Shown: positions 6,979 to 16,733, counted from the stretch's first letter. The stretch is DNA of 61,350 nt from Streptomyces bambusae (GCF_019400985.1 NZ_WTFF01000009.1:1-61350), one strand, 5' to 3'. Translations and numbers: made by a program. The notes: a model not told the origin generated them from the letters alone.

Positions 6979-7848
6979 ATGTTCTTCCGCTGGGACTGGT
7001 TGCGGCCGGTACTGACCGCGCCGGTCGTGCCGACTCTCGGCCCCGTCCACCCGCACGCGCTCACCGTCGACCTCTTCGAGGACACCCTGCGAGCGGCCGT
7101 CACTGACCGGTCCTTTCTCCACTACGACAAGGACCGGCGCTGGAGCAGCGAGAAGGACGAGACGGTCCTCCGCGGCGATGTGGTCCACCAGCCCGACCAC
7201 ACCCTCATCCCCACCCTCACCCGGCGCGGACAAGGCACCGTCAAGGTCTTCGCCTACGGACACCGGGGCAGCGTCGTGGATGAAGCCGCCGAGCTGGCGG
7301 TGAAGCTCGCCACCGCGCACGACGCGATGAAAGCCCGGGTCGTGCGCCCGCTCGGCCCCGAGACCGGCTTCCCGCGCGGCACCCGCATCCAGCTGAAGGA
7401 CTTCACCGCCTGCCCGTGCCCAGCCCCCAGCGGCCCGGTGCGCCCCGTGACCGACTGGCCGACCGTCGTGCAGGAGACCTTCGCGCCGTTCGCCACGGCC
7501 ATGGCAGCCGACGGCCTGGCCTTCCTCCACGCCCGGATGCGGGCCGGCCGGTGCGGCCCGGTCCTCGCCGCGGCCGTCGAGGACCGCATCGTGGGCGCGA
7601 TCGGCCCCATGGAAGTACGCCCCGACGCGATCGGATGCCCCCAGCTCATGCCCCAGTACTTCGCCGTCCTGCCCGAGGCGCGAGGGCAGGGCCTGGGCCG
7701 CGCCCTGTGGCGGGCCGCGATGCACTGGGGCCAGTCCCACGGCGCCGCCTACCAGCTCCTCCAGACCGAGGTCGGCGGCCCGTCCGACCGGCTGTGCCAG
7801 GCCGAAGGACTGACCTCCCTCGGCTTCACCCACACCACACCGGCGTAG
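6979..7848 (+). CDS. GNAT-family acetyltransferase with N-terminal extension
   Basis: 289 residues from ATG 6979 (AGGG ribosome site, MFFRWDWLRPVL). The C-terminal half carries the acetyl-CoA-binding motif A (EARGQGLGRALW, i.e. R/Q-x-x-G-x-G/A) followed by a typical terminal strand region. The first 150 residues (HALTVDLFEDTLRAAV, RRWSSEKDETVL) are not recognised and could be a substrate-binding or second GNAT-like domain. The longer open frame upstream overlaps the radical SAM gene and is not used. As last gene of the island it may acetylate the mature peptide, acting in tailoring or self-resistance; this is inferred from position. It ends 12 bases before the convergent truA stop. Confidence 0.78.
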   Translation: MFFRWDWLRPVLTAPVVPTLGPVHPHALTVDLFEDTLRAAVTDRSFLHYDKDRRWSSEKDETVLRGDVVHQPDHTLIPTLTRRGQGTVKVFAYGHRGSVVDEAAELAVKLATAHDAMKARVVRPLGPETGFPRGTRIQLKDFTACPCPAPSGPVRPVTDWPTVVQETFAPFATAMAADGLAFLHARMRAGRCGPVLAAAVEDRIVGAIGPMEVRPDAIGCPQLMPQYFAVLPEARGQGLGRALWRAAMHWGQSHGAAYQLLQTEVGGPSDRLCQAEGLTSLGFTHTTPA

Positions 7849-7860
7849 CCCGGGCCGGGC

Positions 7861-8724
7861 TCAGCAGCAGCCCGGGGAGGGTTCGCGGCCCGGGAGGGTG
7901 CGGAGGTTGCGGGCCTGGCGGTTCCGCTCCGCCAGTAGGTCGTCCGCGGGGTAGCCGACCTCTTCCAGGGTCAGCCCGTGCGGCCGTACGACGTGCACCG
8001 CGGAGTCCCGTACGCCCGCGGCCAGCACCTTGCCCGGCCAGTCCACCGGCCGGTGCCCGTCACCGACGTGGAGCAGGGCGCCCACGAGCGAGCGGACCAT
8101 GTTGTGGCAGAAGGCGTCCGCCCGGACCGTCGCCGTGACGATCCCGTCGGCGTCCCGCTCCCAGCTCAGCTGCTGGAGCGTACGGATGGTGGTGGCGCCC
8201 TCGCGCTTCTTGCAGTACGCGGCGAAGTCGTGCTCGCCGAGCAGGGTCCGGGCGGCCTCGTTCATGGCGTCCACGTCCAGCGGCCAGTCGTGCCAGAGCA
8301 CGTGCCCGCGGAGCAGCGGGTCCACCCCGCCCTTGTGGTCGCCGACGCGGTAGGCGTAGCGGCGCCAGATCGCCGAGAAGCGCGCGTTGAAGCCGGCCGG
8401 GGCCTCGGCCACCCTCCACACGCGCACGTCGTGCGGCAGCCGGCCGGCGAGGCGGCGCATCAGCACGTCCCGGTGCTCGTCCCAGACGGCCTGCGCCAGG
8501 TCGAGATGGGCCACCTGGCCCCGGGCGTGCACGCCCGCGTCGGTCCGCCCGGCCACGGTCAGCTCGACCGGGTAGGGCAGCCGCATCACGGTCTGCAGGG
8601 CCGATTCCAGCTCGCCCTGGACGGTCCGCCGCGCGGTCTGCTTCGCCCAGCCGGAGAAGTCCTTGCCGTCGTACGACAGGTCCAGCCGCACCCGGACGAA
8701 ACCGGGCTCCACCTCGTCACTCAC
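7861..8724 (-). CDS. truA: tRNA pseudouridine(38-40) synthase
   Basis: TruA isomerises uridines 38-40 in the tRNA anticodon stem. The catalytic aspartate lies in [14 protein letters not shown], and [10 protein letters not shown] plus [19 protein letters not shown] are family signatures. I prefer GTG 8724 ([14 protein letters not shown]) because GAGAGG sits 9 bases upstream; an ATG at 8733 and a GTG at 8745 are in frame but lack a site. The protein ends ...REPSPGCC. Last gene of the alpha-operon side of the ribosomal cluster; directly beyond it the conserved order is interrupted by the accessory island. Confidence 0.95.
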   Translation of the reverse strand: MSDEVEPGFVRVRLDLSYDGKDFSGWAKQTARRTVQGELESALQTVMRLPYPVELTVAGRTDAGVHARGQVAHLDLAQAVWDEHRDVLMRRLAGRLPHDVRVWRVAEAPAGFNARFSAIWRRYAYRVGDHKGGVDPLLRGHVLWHDWPLDVDAMNEAARTLLGEHDFAAYCKKREGATTIRTLQQLSWERDADGIVTATVRADAFCHNMVRSLVGALLHVGDGHRPVDWPGKVLAAGVRDSAVHVVRPHGLTLEEVGYPADDLLAERNRQARNLRTLPGREPSPGCC

Positions 8725-8747
8725 GTGCCACATCCTCTCAAACACGC

Positions 8748-8786
8748 GGAACGGGCCCGCCCCCCGTGAGGGGACGGACCCGTTCC
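8748..8786 (-). terminator. Stem-loop downstream of rplQ
   Basis: Inverted repeat GGAACGGG / CCCGTTCC with an inner CCCC-GTGA-GGGG stem, between the rplQ stop and the truA start. Likely terminates most rplQ transcripts. Confidence 0.65.
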
Positions 8787-8865
8787 AGGCCTTACGGCTG
8801 AAGGCGATCCGATCCGGGAACCGGATCAGGCCTCGGGATCACCCCCGCTCACGCGGGGAGGACCC

Positions 8866-9357
8866 TCAGGCCTCCTTGGTCTCCTCGACCTCGGCCGGGG
8901 CCTCGGTCTCGGTGGCCTCGGTCTTGGCGGCCTCGTCGGCCTCCTTGACGGCGCGCTTGGTGGCGGCCTCGGCCTCGGCGACGGTCGCCTTCTTGGCGAT
9001 CTCGCCCTCGACCAGCTCGATCACAGCCATCGGGGCGTTGTCGCCACGACGGTTGCCGATCTTGGTGATGCGGGTGTAGCCACCCGGGCGCTCGGAGTAG
9101 CGCGGGGCGATCTCGGTGAAGAGCGTGTGGACGACGCCCTTGTCCGTGATCGTCTGCAGCACCAGGCGACGGTTGTGGATGTCGCCCTTCTTCGCCTTGG
9201 TGATCAGGCGCTCGGCGACCGGACGCAGGCGGCGGGCCTTGGCCTCGGTCGTGGTGATGCGGCCGTGCTCGAAGAGCGACTTCGCGAGGTTCGCGAGGAG
9301 CAGCTTCTCGTGCGCGGCGGAGCCGCCGAGGCGGGCGCCCTTGGTGGGACGCGGCAT
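8866..9357 (-). CDS. rplQ: 50S ribosomal protein L17
   Basis: L17 lines the tunnel exit side of the large subunit. [20 protein letters not shown] is the family N-terminus, and [20 protein letters not shown] and [14 protein letters not shown] follow. After about residue 118 a 45-residue Ala/Glu/Thr/Lys tail ([20 protein letters not shown]) extends the usual length of about 120, as in other Streptomyces. It follows rpoA by 166 bases, a gap that holds a dispersed repeat. Confidence 0.97.
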   Translation of the reverse strand: MPRPTKGARLGGSAAHEKLLLANLAKSLFEHGRITTTEAKARRLRPVAERLITKAKKGDIHNRRLVLQTITDKGVVHTLFTEIAPRYSERPGGYTRITKIGNRRGDNAPMAVIELVEGEIAKKATVAEAEAATKRAVKEADEAAKTEATETEAPAEVEETKEA

Positions 9358-9444
9358 GGTGATTCTCCTTGGTGTCTGCCCCGGCCGTGTCAGGTACCGG
9401 AGTCAGTGTCCGAGCAGGCGGTTACCTGTCGGAGACCGGGGCGT

Positions 9445-9484
9445 GCGCCCCGGAAGGGGCGCGGGGAACTGCGCGGTCAAGCAC
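9445..9484. repeat. Dispersed Streptomyces intergenic repeat (GCGCGGGGAACTGCGCG type)
   Basis: The CCCCGGAAGGGGCGCGG block followed by GGAACTGCGCG, in the rpoA-rplQ gap, matches a short palindromic element that I know to be scattered many times in Streptomyces intergenic DNA. Its role is unknown. Confidence 0.6.
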
Positions 9485-9523
9485 AGCGCACCCGCGCCCG
9501 CGTACGGACCGTGAGGCCCGAGC

Positions 9524-10546
9524 TCAGTACTGCTCGGTCTCGACGAAGCCCGCATCCGCGTCGTCGTCGGCGCCGAAGGCGTCCGCCGCGGCGGTCGGGT
9601 CGAATCCGGGCGGGCTGTCCTTGAGGGCCAGGCCCATGCCGGCCAGCTTCGCCTTGACCTCGTCGATCGACTTCGCACCGAAGTTGCGGATGTCGAGCAG
9701 GTCGGCCTCGGAGCGGGCGACGAGCTCACCCACGGAGTGGATGCCCTCGCGCTTGAGGCAGTTGTACGACCGAACGGTGAGCTCCAGCTCCTCGATCGGC
9801 AGCGCCAGGTCGGCGGCCAGGGCGGCGTCCGTCGGGGACGGGCCCATGTCGATGCCCTCGGCGTCGATGTTGAGCTCGCGGGCCAGACCGAACAGCTCGA
9901 CCAGGGTCTTGCCGGCGGACGCCATGGCGTCGCGCGGGCGCATGGCCTGCTTGGTCTCGACGTCGACGATCAGCTTGTCGAAGTCGGTGCGCTGCTCGAC
10001 TCGGGTCGCCTCGACCTTGTAGGTGACCTTGAGGACCGGGCTGTAGATGGAGTCGACCGGGATACGGCCGATCTCCTGGCCCAGCTGCTTGTTCTGGACG
10101 GCGGAGACGTAGCCGCGACCGCGCTCGACGGTCAGCTCCATCTCCAGCTTGCCCTTGCCGTTCAGCGTGGCGAGGACGAGGTCCGGGTTGTGCACCTCGA
10201 CACCGGCCGGGGGCGCGATGTCGGCGGCGGTGACCACACCGGGGCCCTGCTTGCGCAGGTACATCACGACCGGCTCGTCGTGCTCCGAGGAGACGACCAG
10301 CTGCTTGATGTTGAGGATGAGGTCGGTCACGTCCTCCTTGACGCCCGGCACGGTGGTGAACTCGTGCAGGACACCGTCGATGCGGATGCTGGTGACAGCG
10401 GCACCCGGGATCGAGGAGAGGAGCGTGCGGCGCAGGGAGTTGCCGAGGGTGTAGCCGAAGCCCGGCTCCAGCGGCTCGATCACGAACCGGGAGCGGTATT
10501 CGTCGACGACCTCTTCGGTCAGCGAAGGACGCTGAGCGATAAGCAT
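9524..10546 (-). CDS. rpoA: RNA polymerase subunit alpha
   Basis: 340 residues from ATG 10546 ([20 protein letters not shown]), with GAAGGA 8 bases upstream. The N-terminal dimerisation domain contains [19 protein letters not shown]. The C-terminal DNA/activator-binding domain contains [20 protein letters not shown] and [14 protein letters not shown]. It ends in an acidic tail ([12 protein letters not shown]). In-frame sequence upstream of 10546 is leader, not protein. It nucleates assembly with the rpoB and rpoC products encoded further right in the same window. Confidence 0.98.
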   Translation of the reverse strand: MLIAQRPSLTEEVVDEYRSRFVIEPLEPGFGYTLGNSLRRTLLSSIPGAAVTSIRIDGVLHEFTTVPGVKEDVTDLILNIKQLVVSSEHDEPVVMYLRKQGPGVVTAADIAPPAGVEVHNPDLVLATLNGKGKLEMELTVERGRGYVSAVQNKQLGQEIGRIPVDSIYSPVLKVTYKVEATRVEQRTDFDKLIVDVETKQAMRPRDAMASAGKTLVELFGLARELNIDAEGIDMGPSPTDAALAADLALPIEELELTVRSYNCLKREGIHSVGELVARSEADLLDIRNFGAKSIDEVKAKLAGMGLALKDSPPGFDPTAAADAFGADDDADAGFVETEQY

Positions 10547-10628
10547 GTCTTTTTCCTTCAGTCGTGGACGCCCACCATTTGACGCCCGACAGCCGCTGCA
10601 CGGGGCACAGCGGTAAAAGCAAGGGTAC

Positions 10629-10661
10629 GGGCGACACGCCCCCGAAGGGGGCATGTCGCCC
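10629..10661 (-). terminator. Stem-loop in rpsK-rpoA gap
   Basis: GGGCGACA / TGTCGCCC outer stem and GCCCCC-GAA-GGGGGC inner stem with one mismatch, 83 bases upstream of rpoA. Strong enough to act as an attenuator or processing site that sets the alpha-subunit level relative to ribosomal proteins. Confidence 0.55.
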
Positions 10662-10701
10662 GGAATCCCACATCAGCCACAGATGCGTAACGCACCTGAG
10701 G

Positions 10702-11106
10702 TCAGACGCGCCTCCGCTTCGGCGGACGGCAGCCGTTGTGCGGGGTGGGGGTGACGTCCTGGATCGAGCCGACCTCGAGGCCGGTGGCCTGGAGGGAGCG
10801 GATCGCGGTCTCGCGGCCGGAACCCGGACCCTTGACGAAGACGTCGACCTTGCGCATGCCGTGCTCCTGCGCGCGGCGGGCGGCCGACTCGGCGGCCATC
10901 TGCGCGGCGAAGGGGGTGGACTTGCGCGAGCCCTTGAAGCCGACGTGGCCGGCGGAGGCCCAGGAGATCACGTTGCCGGACGGGTCCGTGATCGAGACGA
11001 TGGTGTTGTTGAACGTGCTCTTGATGTGCGCGTGGCCGTGAGCGACGTTCTTCTTTTCCTTGCGGCGCACCTTCTTGGCAGCGCCCTGACGACCCTTGGG
11101 GGGCAT
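10702..11106 (-). CDS. rpsK: 30S ribosomal protein S11
   Basis: 134 residues. [36 protein letters not shown] and [18 protein letters not shown] are diagnostic of S11, which shapes the platform and mRNA exit region. Follows rpsM by 54 bases in the alpha operon. Confidence 0.98.
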   Translation of the reverse strand: MPPKGRQGAAKKVRRKEKKNVAHGHAHIKSTFNNTIVSITDPSGNVISWASAGHVGFKGSRKSTPFAAQMAAESAARRAQEHGMRKVDVFVKGPGSGRETAIRSLQATGLEVGSIQDVTPTPHNGCRPPKRRRV

Positions 11107-11160
11107 GTCGTACTCCTACGGGAGGTGGTCGGTCCTACAGCGCAAGACCGCTGAACAGGA

Positions 11161-11541
11161 CTACTTCTTGCCCGGCTTCTTCTTGCCGGCGATCGCGCGA
11201 CGCGGGCCCTTGCGGGTACGCGCGTTCGTGCTGGTGCGCTGACCGTGCACCGGCAGGCCACGGCGGTGGCGGATGCCCTGGTAGCACTGGATCTCGATCT
11301 TGCGGCGGATGTCGCCCTGGATCTCGCGGCGGAGGTCACCCTCGGTGCGGAGGTTGGCGTCCACGTACTCGCGGATCTTGACGAGGTCCTCTTCGGCCAG
11401 GTCACGAACGCGGGTGTTCGGGTTCACGCCGGTGGAGGCGAGGATCTCCTTGGACCGGGTGCGCCCGATACCGAAGACGTAGGTGAGTGCGATCTCCACG
11501 CGCTTTTCGCGCGGGATGTCAACACCGGAAACGCGTGCCAT
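11161..11541 (-). CDS. rpsM: 30S ribosomal protein S13
   Basis: 126 residues. [31 protein letters not shown] and [15 protein letters not shown] mark S13, the head protein that bridges to the 50S subunit and touches P-site tRNA. The tail is basic ([11 protein letters not shown]). Confidence 0.98.
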   Translation of the reverse strand: MARVSGVDIPREKRVEIALTYVFGIGRTRSKEILASTGVNPNTRVRDLAEEDLVKIREYVDANLRTEGDLRREIQGDIRRKIEIQCYQGIRHRRGLPVHGQRTSTNARTRKGPRRAIAGKKKPGKK

Positions 11542-11728
11542 TCAATGGCTCCTGTGTGTTCGGGGGTCTTCCGCAGAGCCGCTCCCGGCCGCCGTACGAG
11601 GTACGAACCGGGTCCCCGGCCCCCGCCGGAGGTGCCGCCGACCCTTGCGGGCTGGGCGGGCTCTGCGTATGTACGTATTACGTGCGTCGCGCGAAGATCT
11701 GCGAGAGGTGCAGGTCGGTCGGCGTGCG

Positions 11729-11842
11729 TCAGCCCTGGCGCTGCTTGTGGCGCAGGTTGTCGCAGATGACCATGACCCGGCCGTGACGGCGGATCACCTT
11801 GCACTTGTCGCAGATCTTCTTGACGCTCGGCTTGACCTTCAT
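11729..11842 (-). CDS. rpmJ: 50S ribosomal protein L36 (zinc-binding form)
   Basis: 37 residues from ATG 11842 ([19 protein letters not shown]). It keeps the zinc ribbon ligands C-x2-C, then VICDNLRH with Cys and His, so it is the C+ form. Between infA and rpsM as in other actinobacteria. In-frame sequence upstream of 11842 is noncoding. Confidence 0.97.
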   Translation of the reverse strand: MKVKPSVKKICDKCKVIRRHGRVMVICDNLRHKQRQG

Positions 11843-11915
11843 TTTCTTAAGGTTCTCCGGGTCAGTGCCACCACCCGCGCCGGGACGGACGCCCAGGCGG
11901 GAGCAGGGACAAGAT

Positions 11916-12137
11916 CTACTTGTATCGGTAGACGATCCGGCCACGCGTCAGGTCGTACGGAGAGAGCTCCACGACGACCCGGTCATCCGGGAGGATACGG
12001 ATGTAGTGCATCCGCATCTTTCCGCTGATGTGCGCGAGGACCTTGTGACCGTTCTGGAGCTCCACCTTGAACATGGCGTTCGGGAGGGACTCGATCACGG
12101 TGCCCTCGATCTCGATGGCACCTTGCTTCTTGGCCAC
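11916..12137 (-). CDS. infA: Translation initiation factor IF-1
   Basis: 73 residues from GTG 12137 ([20 protein letters not shown]), with AAGG 8 bases upstream. One OB/S1 fold with [20 protein letters not shown]; ends [11 protein letters not shown]-1 occupies the A site during initiation. Sits between map and rpmJ. Confidence 0.97.
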   Translation of the reverse strand: MAKKQGAIEIEGTVIESLPNAMFKVELQNGHKVLAHISGKMRMHYIRILPDDRVVVELSPYDLTRGRIVYRYK

Positions 12138-12331
12138 GCTTCGCCTTTCGAATCGGCTACCTTGATCAGCTCCGTGCACCATGCAGGCATGGGGATGCAC
12201 GTGAGCCGACGAGTCAGTCTACGTCAGGGCACCCAGAAAGACGAATCCGGAAAGTTTGCCCATCACTCTAGATCATTACTCCGGCCGGCCGAGGCTCAGC
12301 CCTGAGGCTCAGCCAGTCCGGACCGGGAGGC

Positions 12332-13183
12332 TCAGCCCAGCGGGTCCGGAGCGGTCGTGATGCCGTACTGCGCGAGCTTCTCCTTGCCGCAGTCCGGCGC
12401 CGTCAGGACGATCGGGCCCTCCTCGGTCAGCGCCACCGAGTGCTCCCAGTGCGAGGACCAGGAGCCGTCCGTCGTGATGACCGTCCAGTCGTCCGCCAGG
12501 ACCTCGGTGCGGGCGGTGCCCAGGGAGACCATCGGCTCGATGGCCAGGCACACGCCCGGGACCAGCTTGATGCCCTTGCCGCGCTTGCGGGCGACGTAGT
12601 TCAGCAGGTGGGGGTCCATGTGCATCTCGGTGCCGATGCCGTGGCCGCCGTAGTCCTCGATGATCCCGAACCGGCCGAAGCTGTGGTCACCGGTGGCCGG
12701 GCGCGGCTGGCGCTTGATGTACATCTCGATGGCGCGGGAGATGTCCACCAGGCGGTTGCCGAGCTTCATCGCCGCGATGCCCGCCCACATGGACTCCTCG
12801 GTCACCCGGGACAGCTCGATCAGCTCCGGGGCGTGACCGGTGCCGACGAAGGCCGTGAAGGCCGCGTCGCCGTGCCAGCCGTCCACGATCGCGCCGGCGT
12901 CGATCGAGATGATGTCGCCGTCCTTGAGGACCGTCTTGTCGTCCGGGATGCCGTGGACCACGACCTCGTTGGCCGAGGTGCAGATGGTCGCGGGGAAGCC
13001 GCCGTAGCCGAGGAAGTTCGACTTCGCGCCGTGGTCGGCGATCACCTTGCGGGCGACCATGTCCAGGTCCCGCGTGGTGGCGCCGGGCACGGCCGCCTCC
13101 CGGGTCGCCGCGTGAATGGCGGCGACGACCAGACCCGCCTCCCGCATCTTCGCGATCTGCTCGGGGGTCTTCAGCTGGACCAT
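12332..13183 (-). CDS. map: Methionine aminopeptidase, type I
   Basis: 283 residues. Removes the initiator Met from nascent chains. The metal-binding Asp/His/Glu set is visible in SIDAGAIVDGWHGDAAF (two Asp), GGHGIGTEMH (His), VCLAIEPM (Glu) and WEHSVALTEEG (Glu). Downstream of adk with a stem-loop between, upstream of infA. No N-terminal extension, so the bacterial short form. Confidence 0.97.
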   Translation of the reverse strand: MVQLKTPEQIAKMREAGLVVAAIHAATREAAVPGATTRDLDMVARKVIADHGAKSNFLGYGGFPATICTSANEVVVHGIPDDKTVLKDGDIISIDAGAIVDGWHGDAAFTAFVGTGHAPELIELSRVTEESMWAGIAAMKLGNRLVDISRAIEMYIKRQPRPATGDHSFGRFGIIEDYGGHGIGTEMHMDPHLLNYVARKRGKGIKLVPGVCLAIEPMVSLGTARTEVLADDWTVITTDGSWSSHWEHSVALTEEGPIVLTAPDCGKEKLAQYGITTAPDPLG

Positions 13184-13225
13184 CGGAATGTGTGCCTTCC
13201 ACCTTCGAAACGGGACTTCTCAACA

Positions 13226-13262
13226 GTACGGCCGCGGGGTCCGGTGGACACCGCGGCCGTAC
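13226..13262 (-). terminator. Stem-loop between adk and map
   Basis: Perfect 12-bp inverted repeat GTACGGCCGCGG / CCGCGGCCGTAC with a 13-base loop in the adk-map gap. Probable attenuator or terminator of secY-adk transcripts. Confidence 0.65.
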
Positions 13263-13292
13263 GGGGCTACGAGCTGCGCAGAAGCGCGAGGA

Positions 13293-13940
13293 CTACTTCT
13301 TCAGCGCGTCCATGGCGCGCTGGGTGACGTCCTGGACGTCGCCGAGGGCGGAGATCGTCCTCAGCAGGCCCTGGGCCTTGTAGTAGTCGATGATCGGCTC
13401 GGTCTGCGTGTGGTAGACCTCCAGCCGGTTGCGGACGGTGCCCTCGGAGTCGTCGCCGCGCTGGTACAGCTCGCCGCCGCAGGTGTCGCAGACACCGTCG
13501 GTCTTCGGCGGGGCGTACGAGACGTGGAAGACGTGGGCCGAGTCGTTGCGGCAGATCCGGCGGCCGGCGATGCGCTTGACCACCTCGTCCTCCTCGACCT
13601 CCAGGTCGAGGACGGCGTCCAGCTTCATGCCGGCGTCGGTGAGCATGGCGTCGAGGGCCTCGGCCTGCGACACGTTGCGCGGGAATCCGTCGAGGAGGAA
13701 GCCGTTCGCCGCGTCGGGCTGCTCCATCCGGTCCTTGGCCATACCGATGGTGATCTCGTCGGGGACGAGGTCACCGGCGTCCATGAACGCCTTGGCGCGC
13801 TGGCCCAGCTCAGTGTTCTGGCTGATGTTGGCGCGGAACAGGTCACCCGTGGAGATGTGCGGGATCGACAGGTTCTTGGCAAGGAACGCGGCCTGCGTTC
13901 CCTTGCCCGCACCGGGAGGCCCGACGAGGACGATACGCAT
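13293..13940 (-). CDS. adk: Adenylate kinase
   Basis: 215 residues; ATP + AMP to 2 ADP. P-loop GPPGAGKGTQA at the N-terminus, AMP site region STGDLFRANI, and GFPRNVSQAEAL. The LID has RRICRNDSAHVFHV and VCDTCGGELYQR, with the cysteines (and a His) of the zinc-type lid. The start overlaps the secY stop by one base (TGATG), so it is translationally coupled to the translocon gene, as is common in actinobacteria. Confidence 0.98.
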   Translation of the reverse strand: MRIVLVGPPGAGKGTQAAFLAKNLSIPHISTGDLFRANISQNTELGQRAKAFMDAGDLVPDEITIGMAKDRMEQPDAANGFLLDGFPRNVSQAEALDAMLTDAGMKLDAVLDLEVEEDEVVKRIAGRRICRNDSAHVFHVSYAPPKTDGVCDTCGGELYQRGDDSEGTVRNRLEVYHTQTEPIIDYYKAQGLLRTISALGDVQDVTQRAMDALKK

Positions 13941-15253
13941 CAGCGGAGGAACCCTTCGTAATTACGCTGCTGGAGCTGGCTCTCGATCTGCTTCACGGTT
14001 TCCAGACCCACACCCACGATGATGAGGATGCTCGTCCCGCCGAACGGGAAGTTCTGGTTCGCTCCGAAGCCGGCCAACGCCATCGTCGGCACAAGAGCGA
14101 TGAGACCCAGGTACAGCGACCCCGGCCAGGTGATCCGGTTGAGCACGTAGCTCAGGTACTCGGCAGTAGGACGGCCCGCCCGGATACCCGGGATGAAGCC
14201 ACCATACTTCTTCATGTTGTCCGCGACTTCCTCCGGGTTGAACGAAATCGCCACATAGAAGAAGGCGAAGAAGACGATCAGGAGGAAGTACGTCGCGATG
14301 TAGTAGGGGTGGTCTCCCTTGACGAAGTGCTTGTTGATCCAGGTCGCCCAGCCTGCGGTGGACCCGCTGAACTGAACGATCAAGGCCGGGATGTAGAGCA
14401 GCGACGACGCGAAGATGACAGGAATCACACCCGCCTGGTTGACCTTCAGCGGGATGTACGTGGACGTACCGCCGTAGGCGCGCCGGCCGATCATGCGCTT
14501 CGCGTACTGGACGGGGATCCGTCGCTGGGCCTGCTCGACGAAGACGACGAGGGCCACCATCGCGAGGCCGACCAGGATGACGACGCCGAACTCGACCCAG
14601 CCGTCGGCGATCTTGCCCTGGAGCTTGATCTGCCACAGCGCACCGACGAAGCCGGCGGCGATCGAGATGAACATCAGGATGGACATGCCGTTGCCGATGC
14701 CGCGGTCGGTGACGAGCTCACCGAGCCACATGACGACGCAGGTACCGGCGGTCATGGTGACGACCATGACGACCGTGGTGAAGATCGAGCGGTCGGGCAC
14801 GATCTGGCTGGCGACCGCGCAGCCCTGGAACAGGGCGCCGGAGCGGGCGGTGGCGACGAGGCCGGTGCCCTGGAGGATCGCGAGCGCGACCGTCAGATAA
14901 CGCGTGTACTGCGTGATCTTCGCCGTGCCGGACTGCCCCTCCTTCTTGAGGTTCTCCAGCTTCGGGATGACCACGGTCAGCAGCTGCAGGATGATGCTCG
15001 CCGTGATGTACGGCATGATGCCGAGCGCAAAGATCGTGATCTGCAGCAGCGCACCGCCGCTGAACATGTTGACCAGCCCGAACAGGCTGTTGGTGCTACC
15101 AGCCTGGTCCACGCACTGCTGGACGTACTTGTAGCTCACGCCGGGTACGGGGACATGGGACCCGAGCCGGAACAGCACGATGATGCCGAGCGTGAAGAGC
15201 AGCTTCTTGCGCAGGTCGGGCGTCTTGAACGCCCGGGCGAACGCGGTGAGCAC
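13940..15253 (-). CDS. secY: Protein translocase subunit SecY
   Basis: 437 residues with about ten hydrophobic helices. It forms the membrane channel with SecE (encoded at 53106-53387) and SecG. MLTAFARAFKTPDLRKKLLF, SGGALLQITIFALGIMPYI and IGNGMSILMFISIAAGF are SecY signatures. Separated from rplO by 189 bases with a strong stem-loop, so it probably has its own promoter. Confidence 0.98.
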   Translation of the reverse strand: MLTAFARAFKTPDLRKKLLFTLGIIVLFRLGSHVPVPGVSYKYVQQCVDQAGSTNSLFGLVNMFSGGALLQITIFALGIMPYITASIILQLLTVVIPKLENLKKEGQSGTAKITQYTRYLTVALAILQGTGLVATARSGALFQGCAVASQIVPDRSIFTTVVMVVTMTAGTCVVMWLGELVTDRGIGNGMSILMFISIAAGFVGALWQIKLQGKIADGWVEFGVVILVGLAMVALVVFVEQAQRRIPVQYAKRMIGRRAYGGTSTYIPLKVNQAGVIPVIFASSLLYIPALIVQFSGSTAGWATWINKHFVKGDHPYYIATYFLLIVFFAFFYVAISFNPEEVADNMKKYGGFIPGIRAGRPTAEYLSYVLNRITWPGSLYLGLIALVPTMALAGFGANQNFPFGGTSILIIVGVGLETVKQIESQLQQRNYEGFLR

Positions 15254-15375
15254 GGTGCCTCCTGCGACCCCCGCGCTGTTGCGTCAGAGGTGACGGTCTG
15301 AAGGAATCGACGTATACGACAAAGCAAAGGTGCAGGCCACCTTACCGGCGTCTGCGCCCCCCGTGGAACGACCAA

Positions 15376-15407
15376 CCGGGGATGCCCCATTTGTGAGGCA
15401 TCCCCGG
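15376..15407 (-). terminator. Terminator between rplO and secY
   Basis: Perfect 11-bp stem CCGGGGATGCC / GGCATCCCCGG with a 10-base loop, 36 bases after the rplO stop. Separates the spc ribosomal genes from secY-adk-map. Confidence 0.75.
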
Positions 15408-15442
15408 TCAGGTTTCACTCGCTATGAGCCACTGAACCCGTC

Positions 15443-15898
15443 TTAGACGAGCTCGGTGACCGTGCCGCCGGCGGCGGCAATCTTCTCCTTGGCGGAGGCG
15501 GAAACGGCGTCAACCGAAACCTGCAGCGCCACGGAGATCTCGCCCTGGCCCAGGACCTTGACGAGGCTGTTCTTGCGCACCGCGCCCTTGGCGACCAGGT
15601 CGGCCACCGTGACCTCGCCACCCTGCGGGTAGAGCGCGGCCAGCTTGTCCAGGTTCACGACCTGGAACTCGGTGCGGAACGGGTTCTTGAAGCCCTTCAG
15701 CTTCGGGAGGCGCATGTGGAGGGGCATCTGCCCACCCTCGAAGCGCTCCGGAACCTGGTAGCGGGCCTTCGTGCCCTTGGTACCACGACCGGCCGTCTTA
15801 CCCTTCGACGCCTCACCACGACCCACACGGGTCTTGGCGGTCTTGGCGCCCGGGGCGGGACGGAGGTTGTGGATCTTGAGCGGGTTGTTCTCCGCCAT
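15443..15898 (-). CDS. rplO: 50S ribosomal protein L15
   Basis: 151 residues. [20 protein letters not shown] and [20 protein letters not shown] are the glycine-rich N-terminal extension of L15, which enters the 23S core. Begins 2 bases after the rpmD stop. Confidence 0.98.
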   Translation of the reverse strand: MAENNPLKIHNLRPAPGAKTAKTRVGRGEASKGKTAGRGTKGTKARYQVPERFEGGQMPLHMRLPKLKGFKNPFRTEFQVVNLDKLAALYPQGGEVTVADLVAKGAVRKNSLVKVLGQGEISVALQVSVDAVSASAKEKIAAAGGTVTELV

Positions 15899-15900
15899 GA

Positions 15901-16083
15901 TCAGTCGACCTCCTCAACCGTCACGAGGTGGCGGACGGTGTGCACCATGCCGCGGAACTCGGGGCGGTCCTCCTTGACGACCACGTCGTTCAGGCGCTTG
16001 AGCCCGAGCGAACGCAGGGTGTCGCGGTGGTTCTGCTTGCTGCCGATGTACGACTTCGTCTGCGTGATCTTGAGGCGAGCCAT
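15901..16083 (-). CDS. rpmD: 50S ribosomal protein L30
   Basis: 60 residues from ATG 16083 ([20 protein letters not shown]), with [16 protein letters not shown] and [15 protein letters not shown]. The start overlaps the rpsE stop by one base (TAATG), so it is coupled to S5. Confidence 0.97.
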   Translation of the reverse strand: MARLKITQTKSYIGSKQNHRDTLRSLGLKRLNDVVVKEDRPEFRGMVHTVRHLVTVEEVD

Positions 16084-16688
16084 TACGCACCCGCCCCGGC
16101 ACGCGCACGAAGCAGAGCCGCGGGGGCAACGTCCTCGAGCGGCAGACCACGGCGAGCCGCGATCTCCTCGGGGCGCTGCAGGCCCTTCAGGGCCTCCACG
16201 GTCGCGTGCACGATGTTGATCGCGTTGTCGGAGCCGAGCGACTTCGACAGGATGTCGTGAACGCCGGCGCACTCCAGGACGGCGCGCACCGGGCCACCGG
16301 CGATAACACCGGTACCGGGGGAAGCAGGCTTCAGCAGGACGACGCCCGCAGCCTTCTCACCCTGGATCGGGTGCGGGATGGTGCCCTGGATACGGGGGAC
16401 CTTGAAGAAGTGCTTCTTGGCCTCCTCAACACCCTTGGCGATGGCGGCCGGCACCTCCTTGGCCTTGCCGTAACCGACACCCACGGTGCCGTCACCGTCA
16501 CCCACCACGACCAGCGCGGTGAAGGAGAAACGACGACCACCCTTGACAACCTTGGCGACGCGGTTGATCGCGACTACGCGCTCAACGTACGCGGTCTTCT
16601 CGGCGGCAGCAGCGCCACCGTCGCGACCCTTCCGGTCCCGCCGCTCGCCGCCACCGGCACCGCTGCCGCGGCGCTGGGGTCCAGCCAT
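16083..16688 (-). CDS. rpsE: 30S ribosomal protein S5
   Basis: 201 residues. The core [20 protein letters not shown] and [20 protein letters not shown] is diagnostic. An N-terminal Gly/Arg-rich extension ([20 protein letters not shown]) and a short Ala-rich tail lengthen it beyond the enterobacterial protein. S5 is part of the mRNA entry helicase and fidelity centre. Confidence 0.98.
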   Translation of the reverse strand: MAGPQRRGSGAGGGERRDRKGRDGGAAAAEKTAYVERVVAINRVAKVVKGGRRFSFTALVVVGDGDGTVGVGYGKAKEVPAAIAKGVEEAKKHFFKVPRIQGTIPHPIQGEKAAGVVLLKPASPGTGVIAGGPVRAVLECAGVHDILSKSLGSDNAINIVHATVEALKGLQRPEEIAARRGLPLEDVAPAALLRARAGAGA

Positions 16689-16733
16689 TGGATTACCTCT
16701 CTCTGTTACGTCCGTTAGTCCCGGAACCGGGGC

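Noticed and set aside
2911..7848. Island as an integrated phage or ICE
   Set aside because: No integrase, transposase, tRNA target or flanking direct repeat was seen.
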